A DNA stretch of 64,000 nt from Elusimicrobiota bacterium (GTDB lineage: Bacteria; Elusimicrobiota; UBA8919). The first letter of the stretch is position 1. Each line of letters opens with the position of its first letter. The notes under the pieces are model-generated. The model saw only the letters and a list, made by a program, of their open reading frames with translations. It did no database searches and had not been told where the DNA came from. Made by a program: the position numbers and the translations under genes. Where the stretch lies: assembly GCA_016928195.1 (NCBI GenBank), contig JAFGLF010000022.1, positions 1 through 64,000 of the forward strand, in the 5' to 3' direction. Shown here piece by piece: positions 1 through 8,301 of this stretch.

Positions 1-1
1 A

Positions 2-292
2 CTGTTTCTTACGTTTGGAGATGGATTTGCAGCTTTAGCAGGTGAAAGGTTCGGGAAACATAAAATCTTTAATAGTTCGAATAAAACAGTAGAAGGTACT
101 GCTGCAAATCTTACAGCATGTCTTATTACTGGTTTTATGTTCTGGTTTCTTGCTGATGCCGGTATGAAGCCCAATATCGTCCAAATTATTTTTGGTTCTG
201 TTGCAGCTACTGTTGTTGAAGCACTTCCTATTCCAAGAGACAATCTGTTTATTCCTATAATCTCGGGTTTTGTTATGAAACTGTTAAAATGA
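2..292 (+). CDS. C-terminal part of a phytol/dolichol kinase family membrane protein (5' truncated)
   Basis: The window opens inside this gene; 96 codons remain before TGA. The fragment has the family block GDGFAALAGERFGKH followed by NKTVEGT, then two hydrophobic helices and a final EALPIPRDNLFIPI segment. This is typical of the CDP-alcohol-handling SEC59/VTE5 kinases (phytol kinase, dolichol kinase), which phosphorylate prenyl alcohols in the membrane. Its stop overlaps the next start (ATGA), so it is translationally coupled to the ABC transporter downstream. The exact substrate cannot be told from the fragment. Confidence 0.8.
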   Translation: MFLTFGDGFAALAGERFGKHKIFNSSNKTVEGTAANLTACLITGFMFWFLADAGMKPNIVQIIFGSVAATVVEALPIPRDNLFIPIISGFVMKLLK

Positions 293-1035
293 TAAGAATA
301 ACCAACCTCACAAAAAAATTCCCTGTTCCCCAATCTGGTGGAAAAAATAAAATTGCGGTAGACAATATGAACCTGGAATTAAATCCCGGTGAAATCTTTG
401 GTATTTTGGGGCCTAACGGTGCCGGCAAGACAACGACAATAAAATTAATCTCCGGACTTCTTAAGCCGAGCACAGGCAATATAACAGTCTGTGGTTATGA
501 TGTTCAGGAAAATCCGATAGAAGTAAAAAAAAATATCGGACTTCTTCCGGACACTCCGTTTATTTATCAAAAACTTACTGGTAGAGAATTTTTGGAATTC
601 GTTTGTGGAATTTATAATATAAATTGCAACGATATTGATGAAAAACTTGAATTGTTTGAACTTAAAGCCCATGCCGATGAACTGGTAGAATCATATTCAC
701 ACGGTATGCAGCAAAAATTGGTTCTTGCAAGTATCCTGATCAGAAAACCAAAAGTAATTCTACTTGACGAACCGCTCGTCGGACTCGATCCTAAGTCCGC
801 CCGCCTTGTAAAAAATATTTACTATGAAATGTCAAAAAATGGGACGACTATATTTCTCTCTACGCATATACTTGAAATTGCCGAAAAGCTCTGTTCCCGC
901 CTTGCTATAATAAATAAAGGAAAAATTATAGCACTTGGCACACTCAATGAATTAAAAAAACAGACTGTTTCAGAGTCGGACCTGGAGGACGTGTTTTTTA
1001 AACTCACCGAGAACAACGCTGATATACGCGAATAA
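289..1035 (+). CDS. ABC transporter ATP-binding protein
   Basis: This is a 248-residue ABC-2 type ATPase. The Walker A motif GPNGAGKTT is at about 41-49, a diverged signature SHGMQQ is at 137-142 (in place of LSGGQ), Walker B VILLDE is at 156-161 and the switch histidine is in STHIL near 193. The GMxQ-type signature is usual in ABC-2 exporters of drugs, lipids or sodium. It pairs with the permease that follows after a 76-base gap. The last codons (ADIRE) are encoded by the start of an intergenic repeat, so the natural C-terminus may have been modified by repeat insertion. Confidence 0.93.
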   Translation: MIRITNLTKKFPVPQSGGKNKIAVDNMNLELNPGEIFGILGPNGAGKTTTIKLISGLLKPSTGNITVCGYDVQENPIEVKKNIGLLPDTPFIYQKLTGREFLEFVCGIYNINCNDIDEKLELFELKAHADELVESYSHGMQQKLVLASILIRKPKVILLDEPLVGLDPKSARLVKNIYYEMSKNGTTIFLSTHILEIAEKLCSRLAIINKGKIIALGTLNELKKQTVSESDLEDVFFKLTENNADIRE

Positions 1036-1108
1036 AGAAATAACGCGAATACACGCAAATAATTCATATTTTGCAGTTATTTGCGACAATTAGCGTTTAA
1101 GCGAAGCG
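1020..1108. repeat. Family A dyad repeat, copy 1
   Basis: Tandem words of the type acgcgaata occur on the left and their complement (ttgcgacaattagcg) on the right, making a loose palindrome. It starts inside the 3' end of the ATPase gene and stops three bases before the permease ATG. Five related copies occur elsewhere in the window. Confidence 0.75.
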
Positions 1109-1111
1109 AAA

Positions 1112-2744
1112 ATGGTTAAGAATTTTTTTAAACTAGAGATAAGAAATTTGCTTAATTCAATAAAATTTGTTTCATGGGCCAATGCGTTTAAAACGTCTTT
1201 TTTAATGTTGGTCGGTTTTATATTTATATGGTTGTTATATCAGGCATTTTTCAGACTACTTGTTTATCTGAATACTATAGAATATATAGGTAGTTTACTC
1301 ATAGTAAAACTGATGGCAATGATAATGCTTACATTTTTTGCAATGCTTACTTTTTCTAATTTGATTATTTCTTTTTCAACAATATTTTTTGCCAACGATT
1401 TGAATTTTCTTATGGCAATGCCTCTGAAATCCAGGGAGATTTTTATTTATAAATTTATAAAAACAACAATTTATTCTTCCTGGATGGTACTTCTGGTGTT
1501 TCTGCCTTTTTTGCTTGCATACGGCAGGATAAAATTAGCATCTGCGGATTTTTACATAGTTACCATAGTGCTTTTAATCCCTTTTTTTCTTATTGCTTCA
1601 TCAATCGGAACAGCTATTTCGACGATTTTTATGCGTCTTTTCCCTTCTCAGAAAACAAGAGATATATTTGTCATTTTTGGTGTAATAGTAATAGGTGTTT
1701 TTTATCTATTTGCGAGATTTGTTCAGCCGGAAGATTTTTTAAAAGCAGACAAATTAAACGAGGTTGTCCAATACATATCTGTTGTACAGGCACCCACCGC
1801 TAAGTATTTACCTTCATGGTGGCTGACCTTTGCAACTTTTTCATACGTGTCTAGACAATGGGCTAATTTTTTTCTTTACACAGCGCTTATTATCAGCATT
1901 GCTTTTGTTTCTATACTTGTAGCAATATTAATTTCTGAAAAATCATATTATATAAGCTGGGTTTTTTCCCGGGAGGCTACCGGATACAGACTGCTGCCGG
2001 AAATAAAGTTAAAATGTAAAGGAATTTATTCGGTTTTCATAAAAGATATAAAAATATTTTTTCGTGATACAAGTCAATGGTCCCAGCTGCTGCTACTCCT
2101 TGCCCTTGTAATAGTATATCTGTTTAATATTTATAAGCTTCCATTAAATACATTTTTCTTAAAATCACTTATCTCGTTTCTGAATATAGGACTTGTTGGA
2201 TTTGTTCTTGCAGCACTTTCTTTAAGACTTATATATCCACTGGTTTCGCTGGAAGGCAGAAGTTTTTGGATTATAAAATCTGCACCTGTTAAAATTAGTA
2301 AATTTTTATTGGAAAAATTTCTTATGGCAATGCTCCCTCTTGTATTTTTTGCAGGAATGCTTATAGGCATTTCAAATTACTTGCTTAATGTGGAAAGTTT
2401 TTTGAATTATCTTTCAATTTTTACTATTATTTTTATTGCAATTACACTTACAGGTATGGCTATTGGATTCGGGGCTATTTTCCCTAAGTTTAGGGTTGAG
2501 AATATTTCACAGATAGAGAGTTCGGCGGGTGGAATGATATTTATGATATTTTCACTTTTTTATGTTTTTTTAGTGATATCTCTGGAAGCAATACCGGTTC
2601 GACTTTGGTTTTTGTCCCGTTTTAAAGGCAGAACACATGTAGATTGGGGGATAATGGGTTTAATTACTTTAATGTTAATTATAATAAATACATTAGCTGT
2701 TTTAGTCCCTATGTATTTAGGAAAAAGAAATCTGGAGGCAATTG

Positions 2745-2752
<8 letters not shown>
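1112..2752 (+). CDS. ABC-2 type exporter permease
   Basis: This 546-residue, strongly hydrophobic protein has about ten to twelve membrane segments and a polar central region near 330-345 (VFIKDIKIFFRDTSQWSQ). Such a block between two membrane halves is typical of large single-gene ABC-2 permeases. It follows the ATPase gene and should form the exporter with it. There is no Shine-Dalgarno sequence; the ATG sits at the edge of repeat copy A1. The substrate is unknown. Confidence 0.8.
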
Positions 2753-3548
<796 letters not shown>

Positions 3549-3552
3549 ATAA

Positions 3553-3640
3553 AATTACAGATGCAGACAGATTATTACGGATGTAAACAGATTTTAAGTC
3601 TCTATCTGTTTAAATCTGTTCCCCATCTGTTTGAATCGTA
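3553..3640. repeat. Family B dyad repeat, copy 1
   Basis: The left half carries acagatg and acagatt words, the right half their complement (aatctgt, catctgt), giving a loose palindrome centred on ttttaagtct. A second copy lies at 15591-15681. It ends a few bases from the tRNA-Leu 3' end. Confidence 0.75.
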
Positions 3641-3645
3641 GTTCT

Positions 3646-3732
3646 TGCCGGAGGAGGGACTTGAACCCACATGTCCTCTTAAAGGACGGCAGATTTTGAG
3701 TCTGCTGCGTCTGCCAGTTTCGCCACTCCGGC
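3646..3732 (-). tRNA. tRNA-Leu(CAA)
   Basis: An 87-nucleotide tRNA on the minus strand. The acceptor pairs gccggag with ctccggc plus discriminator A. The anticodon stem gcaga/tctgc encloses loop ctcaaaa with anticodon CAA. A long variable arm (gtcctttaaaggac) marks it as class II, and the T arm has ggttcaagtcc. CCA is not encoded. It reads opposite to its neighbours. Confidence 0.95.
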
Positions 3733-3763
3733 GGCGAATCAATTATAAATTATAAAGGATGAA

Positions 3764-4639
3764 ATGTCAAGTATGCGGTTAGGTGTACATTGTTCCGTAG
3801 GTAAGGGTCTTGAAAATACAGTAAAAGAAGCTGTTGCTTTGAATTGTGAAACCATACAGATATTTTCACGTTCTCCGCGTTCATGGGGAAGAAAGGAGTT
3901 TGATCTTCAGGAGGTAGAAGAATTTAAAACTGCGTTGAAACATCATAGGATATTTCCGTTGTTCGTTCATATGCTGTATCTTCCCAATCTTGCATCATCA
4001 GATAAGAAACTCTATAAGAAATCGGTAGATGTATTGATTGATGAGTTAAAAAGATGTAGAATTTTAAATGCAGAGTGCCTCATAATACACCCCGGAAGAT
4101 ATACGTCCGGTTCTTTTGAGACCGGAATAAAAAATATTATTACTGCAATAAATTTTTCCTTTTCAAAAGTTTCCGCCGAAGGCGGATCCGCCTCTGGCGG
4201 AAAAAACGAAACAATACTCTTGCTTGAAAATCTTGCCGGAGGTAAAACAGATATTGGCTGGAAATTTGAAGAAATCCGCCAGATTATAAAAGCGGTAAAA
4301 GATAAAAAAAGAATAGGAGTATGTCTTGATACCGCCCATTTATTTGCAGCCGGTTATGATGTTTCAAAAAAAGGATTTGATAATACGGTTAAGGAATTTG
4401 ATGAAATTGTCGGTTTAAAGTATTTAAAACTTATACATTTGAACGATTCATTAGGAGATATAGGCTCAAGGATTGACCGGCATACTCATATAGGAGAAGG
4501 TAAAATAGGGATTAAGGGGTTTGAAGCGCTGATACAGCATCCGAAGATAAAAAATATCCCGGGGATTATTGAAACCCCCAGGGGAGACTTATCATTAGAT
4601 AGGAAAAATCTTAAAAAATTAAGAGAAATAATGAGATAA
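3764..4639 (+). CDS. nfo: Endonuclease IV (AP endonuclease), with in-frame palindromic insert
   Basis: This 291-residue zinc AP endonuclease cleaves abasic sites in base-excision repair. Family blocks are in order: GVHCSVGKGLE, QIFSRSPRSW, FVHMLYLPNLAS, LIIHPGRY, LLLENLAGG, GVCLDTAHLFAAGYD, HLNDS, DRHTHIGEGKIG and IETPRG. Together these supply the His, Glu and Asp metal ligands. The start has aagga five bases upstream. Residues about 136-147 (SAEGGSASGG) are encoded by a 34-base palindrome that looks inserted into a surface loop just before the LLLEN strand. Confidence 0.95.
   Translation: MSSMRLGVHCSVGKGLENTVKEAVALNCETIQIFSRSPRSWGRKEFDLQEVEEFKTALKHHRIFPLFVHMLYLPNLASSDKKLYKKSVDVLIDELKRCRILNAECLIIHPGRYTSGSFETGIKNIITAINFSFSKVSAEGGSASGGKNETILLLENLAGGKTDIGWKFEEIRQIIKAVKDKKRIGVCLDTAHLFAAGYDVSKKGFDNTVKEFDEIVGLKYLKLIHLNDSLGDIGSRIDRHTHIGEGKIGIKGFEALIQHPKIKNIPGIIETPRGDLSLDRKNLKKLREIMR
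4170..4203. repeat. TCCGCC/GGCGGA palindromic element inside nfo
   Basis: A near-perfect palindrome: outer arms tttccgcc/ggcggaaa around the perfect inner palindrome ggcggatccgcc. Only the short gaa/tct spacers break symmetry. It is in frame and encodes a Gly/Ser/Ala-rich loop. Related palindromes occur at 7453, 8242, 15045 and 63701. Confidence 0.85.
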
Positions 4640-4660
4640 TATTTAAAAAAGGGGGCTGAA

Positions 4661-6295
4661 GTGAATTCTCTTATTGTTGCAATAACCGGGATTGTTATTT
4701 TGGCTTTAGGATATAGGTTTTACGGCGGTCTAATTGAGAAATTGTGGAGTGTAGATACTGAACGAACTACGCCTGCCAATGAATTTAACGATGGTGTTGA
4801 TTATATCCCCGCAAAACACTGGCTGATGCTTTTCGGACACCATTTCTCTTCAATTGCCGGTGCCGCTCCTATTATTGGTCCTGTTCTGGCTGTTGTCTTG
4901 TGGGGTTGGGTCCCGGCAGTTTTATGGATAATTATAGGAACTATTTTATTTGGTGCGGTACATGATTTTTCTACTCTTATGGCATCTTTAAGAAATAAAG
5001 GTAGAACCATTGCGGATGTTGCCGAGATAGTTATGAATAAGAGAGTAAAAATATTTTTTGCAATATTTTTATGGCTGGCATTAATATTGGTAGTAGCAGT
5101 TTTCGCTGCAACTACTGCAAAAACCCTGGTAGATGAACCGCGTGTAGTTGTTCCTACTTTAGGATTAATATTTCTTGCGGTTTTTGTAGGATTTATGATT
5201 TATAAATGGAAGGTAAATCTGTTGTTGTCAACAGGTGTTGGTATTGTTGGTCTTGTGGTTCTTCTATTCATAGGATATTACTTTCCTGTTGTGTTAACCG
5301 ATCTAAAGCTTTGGATAGTTATTCTTCTAATTTATGCGTTCATTGCTTCCATTCTTCCGGTTAATATACTGCTTCAGCCGCGGGATTATCTTTCTACGTT
5401 TATACTGTTTTTCGGTTTATTATTCGGTTATTTAGGTCTGTTTTTGACAAAACCCGTGATGCATACACCCGCATTTATTTCATGGAATGCATCCAGTGGA
5501 ATGTTATGGCCGATGATGTTTGTATTTATTGCCTGCGGGGCAATTTCAGGATTTCATTCGCTTATTGCTTCCGGAACAACCTCTAAACAGCTTTCAAATG
5601 AAAAGGATGCAAAGAAAATTGGTTATGGCGGAATGGTTTTGGAAGGCATGCTGGCACTTTTAGCACTATTGGCTGTGAGTGCCGGGTTATACTGGAATAA
5701 AGAAACCGGTCCTTCCGGATTAATATATCCGGAATTAATAAAATCGGGAAATTGGATTGGTACTTTTGCTGCCGGTTACGGCGAGATAACCAAGCCGCTT
5801 TTTAGCGCAACCTTTGGAGGTTTGGTAGCAATTCTTACCTTAAATGCTTTCGTAATAACTACACTTGATACAGCTACAAGAATTACGCGGTATATTTCAG
5901 AAGAGCTTTTTGGAGACGGCCTGAAAATAAAAATCTTTAAAAATAGATATTTCTCAACATTAATTGTTATTATTTGTGCCGGGTATCTGGCGTTTGGAAA
6001 CTGGAAAGCAATCTGGCCCATATTCGGGGCTTCAAATCAGCTTGTTGCAGCACTTGTGTTGGTTGTTATTACAACATATTTGCTGAGTAAAAAGAAATCA
6101 ATTAAGTACACCGTTTATCCCGCAATCTTTATGTTGTTGACAACGGTATATGCACTTGTTTATTTAACAATTAACTTTTTCAAGAAAGGGAATTTTTTGC
6201 TGACAACTATTGGAACAATTCTTTTAGTCCTGGCTGTTTTTGTCGTTATTGAAAGTATAAAAATGTTTAAAAAGTATAAATATGAGAAAAAATAG
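4661..6295 (+). CDS. cstA: Carbon starvation protein CstA family transporter
   Basis: A 544-residue polytopic membrane protein with CstA signatures HHFSSIAGAAPIIGPVLA (about 60-77) and GAVHDFSTLMASLRNKGRTIADVAE (about 98-122, split here by the reader's eye). Family members import peptides or pyruvate during carbon limitation. It uses a GTG start with a strong ggggg ribosome site about six bases upstream. It is shorter than the enterobacterial form, which carries an extra C-terminal part. The next gene overlaps its end by 14 bases. Confidence 0.9.
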   Translation: MNSLIVAITGIVILALGYRFYGGLIEKLWSVDTERTTPANEFNDGVDYIPAKHWLMLFGHHFSSIAGAAPIIGPVLAVVLWGWVPAVLWIIIGTILFGAVHDFSTLMASLRNKGRTIADVAEIVMNKRVKIFFAIFLWLALILVVAVFAATTAKTLVDEPRVVVPTLGLIFLAVFVGFMIYKWKVNLLLSTGVGIVGLVVLLFIGYYFPVVLTDLKLWIVILLIYAFIASILPVNILLQPRDYLSTFILFFGLLFGYLGLFLTKPVMHTPAFISWNASSGMLWPMMFVFIACGAISGFHSLIASGTTSKQLSNEKDAKKIGYGGMVLEGMLALLALLAVSAGLYWNKETGPSGLIYPELIKSGNWIGTFAAGYGEITKPLFSATFGGLVAILTLNAFVITTLDTATRITRYISEELFGDGLKIKIFKNRYFSTLIVIICAGYLAFGNWKAIWPIFGASNQLVAALVLVVITTYLLSKKKSIKYTVYPAIFMLLTTVYALVYLTINFFKKGNFLLTTIGTILLVLAVFVVIESIKMFKKYKYEKK

Positions 6296-7412
6296 TTTTT
6301 TTTTGCTGCTGATATTATTTTTTTCCGTTTTATATGCCCAGGAAGAGTTCCCAAAGTATTCGGATGTAAAAGTTCAGTTAAAAGAAGCGCAGTTTTGGGA
6401 AAGACTTCCAAATGATTATGTGAAATGCGGATTGTGTCCGTGGCGATGTACAATCGCTCCCGGTCAGAGAGGTATTTGCCGGTCGAGAGAAAATATCAAT
6501 GGCAGATTTTTTACGCTCAACTATGCCCGCCCTTGTTCAATAAATGTTGACCCGATAGAAAAAAAACCGTTTTTTCATTTTCTTCCCGGCGAACAGGCAT
6601 TTTCGCTTGCTACCGCCGGATGCAATGTCGGTTGTAAATTCTGCCAGAATTGGCAGATTTCAAAAATCACCCCTGAAGAAAGCAGTGCGCTTTATATCCT
6701 TCCCGAAGATATCGTAAAACTTGCCAAAAGGTCAAAAGCCAAAGTTATTGCATATACCTATTCGGAACCCACTATTTTTTATGAATATATGATTGAAATT
6801 GCATCTGCTGCCAGAAAAGAGGGTTTGAAAAACGTTGTTGTGTCCTGTGGATATATAAATCAAGAACCACTGAAAAAACTTCTTAAGTATATTGATGCTT
6901 ATAAGATTGACTTGAAATCATTTAATAAAGAATATTATGAAAATATAGTCGGAGCAAAACTGGAACCGGTATTGGAAACTATAAAGACGATTAAAGAATC
7001 CGGCACTCATCTGGAGATTGTCTATCTTGTAGTTCCTAGTTTAAATGATAAGCCGGATGAAATAAGGGAAATGTGCAAGTGGCTTATAAAGAATGTAGGT
7101 CCGGATGTCCCGCTTCACTTTACACGGTTTCATCCGGATTACAAGATGATGAATTATCCTTCAACACCAGTAGCAACCGTTAATAAATTAAGAAAGATTG
7201 CCATGGAAGAAGGATTGAATTATGTTTTTGTGGGTAATGTTCCTTTCAGTCAGGAGGGAGAAAATACTTACTGTTCTAAATGTAAAAAACTTTTGATACA
7301 GCGCCGCGGTTTTTGGGTAACCCAAAACAATATTAAAGAAGGAAAGTGTAAGTTTTGCGGACACAAGATTTACGGCGTCTGGGGGAAAGAAAACGCGAAT
7401 TTACGCAAATAG
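6282..7412 (+). CDS. AmrS-type radical SAM protein with N-terminal signal sequence
   Basis: A 376-residue member of the AmmeMemoRadiSam radical SAM family. It has an N-terminal CGLCPWRC and RGICRSREN Cys block, then DPIEKKPFFHF, the radical SAM cluster CNVGCKFC, and a C-terminal zinc-ribbon-like pair (CSKC, CKFC). It begins with a clear hydrophobic signal (RKNSFFLLLILFFSVLYAQ), which is surprising for an oxygen-sensitive SAM enzyme. The reaction is not established. It overlaps cstA by 14 bases. Its last residues (KENANLRK) are encoded by repeat copy A2. Confidence 0.87.
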   Translation: MRKNSFFLLLILFFSVLYAQEEFPKYSDVKVQLKEAQFWERLPNDYVKCGLCPWRCTIAPGQRGICRSRENINGRFFTLNYARPCSINVDPIEKKPFFHFLPGEQAFSLATAGCNVGCKFCQNWQISKITPEESSALYILPEDIVKLAKRSKAKVIAYTYSEPTIFYEYMIEIASAARKEGLKNVVVSCGYINQEPLKKLLKYIDAYKIDLKSFNKEYYENIVGAKLEPVLETIKTIKESGTHLEIVYLVVPSLNDKPDEIREMCKWLIKNVGPDVPLHFTRFHPDYKMMNYPSTPVATVNKLRKIAMEEGLNYVFVGNVPFSQEGENTYCSKCKKLLIQRRGFWVTQNNIKEGKCKFCGHKIYGVWGKENANLRK

Positions 7413-7508
7413 AACAGAAACGCGAATGCATGCGGATAAGAGTCTTTATTTGTCCGCCGCGGCGGATTTTATTCGTGAGAATTTGTGTTTCCGAACATAG
7501 TGAGGATA
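7387..7508. repeat. Family A dyad repeat, copy 2, with nested tccgcc palindrome
   Basis: Left half: acgcgaat and acgcaaat words. Right half: attcgtgagaatttgtg. Between them sits the perfect 14-base palindrome at 7453-7466 (tccgccgcggcgga). It overlaps the 3' end of the radical SAM gene, and its right edge (gtgagga) is the only ribosome-site-like sequence before the next start. Confidence 0.8.
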
Positions 7509-7510
7509 TT

Positions 7511-8137
7511 GTGTCTTTTCAAGTTCTATTAGAGGTTTTTCTTGCAGGGATTGGGTTGGGACTTGGTCCCTGTTTTTTATTTTGTCTTCCTATAATAGTT
7601 CCTTATATTCTGGGAAAGAGTTCTACTGTTAGAGAAGGGCTTAGGCTTACCGTAATATTTTCTTTGGGCCGGATTTTTTCATATAGTATTCTTGGATTTA
7701 CTGCAGTTTATCTTATAAATACCGCCAATATACAGATCCTTCTTTTTAAGAAAATTGCAGGGATTTTTATAATTCTTACCGGGATCACATATTTATTCAG
7801 CAGACGGGAATATAAAATTTGCGGTATTTTAAACGGATGGTTTGTTAAGAAATCACAATACAATATTTTTATTATCGGAATACTTATAGGACTATCTCCC
7901 TGTGCTCCGCTTATAGGTGTTCTTACATATATTTTATGTAAATCTTCCATACCCATTGTTGGATTCGGGTATGGGTTGTCTTTTGGAATAGGCACGTCTT
8001 TATCACCAATACTTATTGCGGGTCTTGCTGCGGGAGGGCTTTCAGGTATAATTTCGAAGCGGCGAAACCTGCTTTTTTTAACCAAAATTATTACCGGTAT
8101 TGCGCTTGTTTATTTCGGGGTTAAATTAATTCTGTAA
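7511..8137 (+). CDS. CcdA/DsbD-like thiol-disulfide membrane protein
   Basis: About 208 residues and six membrane helices. Each half has a Pro-Cys motif in a helix (GLGPCFLFC and GLSPCAPL). That paired-cysteine arrangement is characteristic of CcdA/DsbD membrane domains, which pass electrons across the inner membrane for cytochrome c maturation or periplasmic thiol reduction. I chose the GTG start at 7511, because reading further upstream runs through the repeat. The gagga before it belongs to repeat A2. The TauE/SafE or UreH family is an alternative. Confidence 0.72.
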   Translation: MSFQVLLEVFLAGIGLGLGPCFLFCLPIIVPYILGKSSTVREGLRLTVIFSLGRIFSYSILGFTAVYLINTANIQILLFKKIAGIFIILTGITYLFSRREYKICGILNGWFVKKSQYNIFIIGILIGLSPCAPLIGVLTYILCKSSIPIVGFGYGLSFGIGTSLSPILIAGLAAGGLSGIISKRRNLLFLTKIITGIALVYFGVKLIL

Positions 8138-8297
8138 AAAACGCGAATGTACGCGAATGGTTCGACGGGCTCACCATCCTGAGTGAAGTCGAAGGATAGA
8201 TAAATACAACGCGAATACACGCGAATAAAAATCCTTATTTGTCCGCCGCGGCGGATTTGATTCGCGACAATTTGCGTTTCCGAACGCAGTGAGGATA
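8138..8297. repeat. Family A dyad repeat, copy 3 (composite)
   Basis: Contains acgcgaatgtacgcgaatg, then an inserted ttcgac element (8161-8197), then another acgcgaatacacgcgaat, the palindrome tccgccgcggcgga at 8242-8255, and the right half attcgcgacaatttgcg. The edge gaacgcagtgaggata matches the edge of copy A2 and lies just before the next ATG. Confidence 0.8.
8161..8197. repeat. ttcgac...gtcgaa element nested in repeat A3
   Basis: Imperfect dyad with arms ttcgac/gtcgaa and atcct/aggat. Sequences of this type (gggctcaccatcctgag) are common interspersed repeats in many bacterial genomes. Here one copy is nested inside a family A repeat. Confidence 0.6.
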
Positions 8298-8301
8298 ATT
8301 A

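Noticed and set aside
7355-7510. N-terminal extension of the CcdA-like protein (open frame from 7355)
   Set aside because: It overlaps the radical SAM gene and then runs through repeat A2, giving an Arg/Cys-rich nonsense sequence; the membrane protein starts at 7511.
8161-8197. Novel mobile element (ttcgac...gtcgaa)
   Set aside because: It resembles widely scattered bacterial interspersed repeats; only its nesting inside family A is notable.
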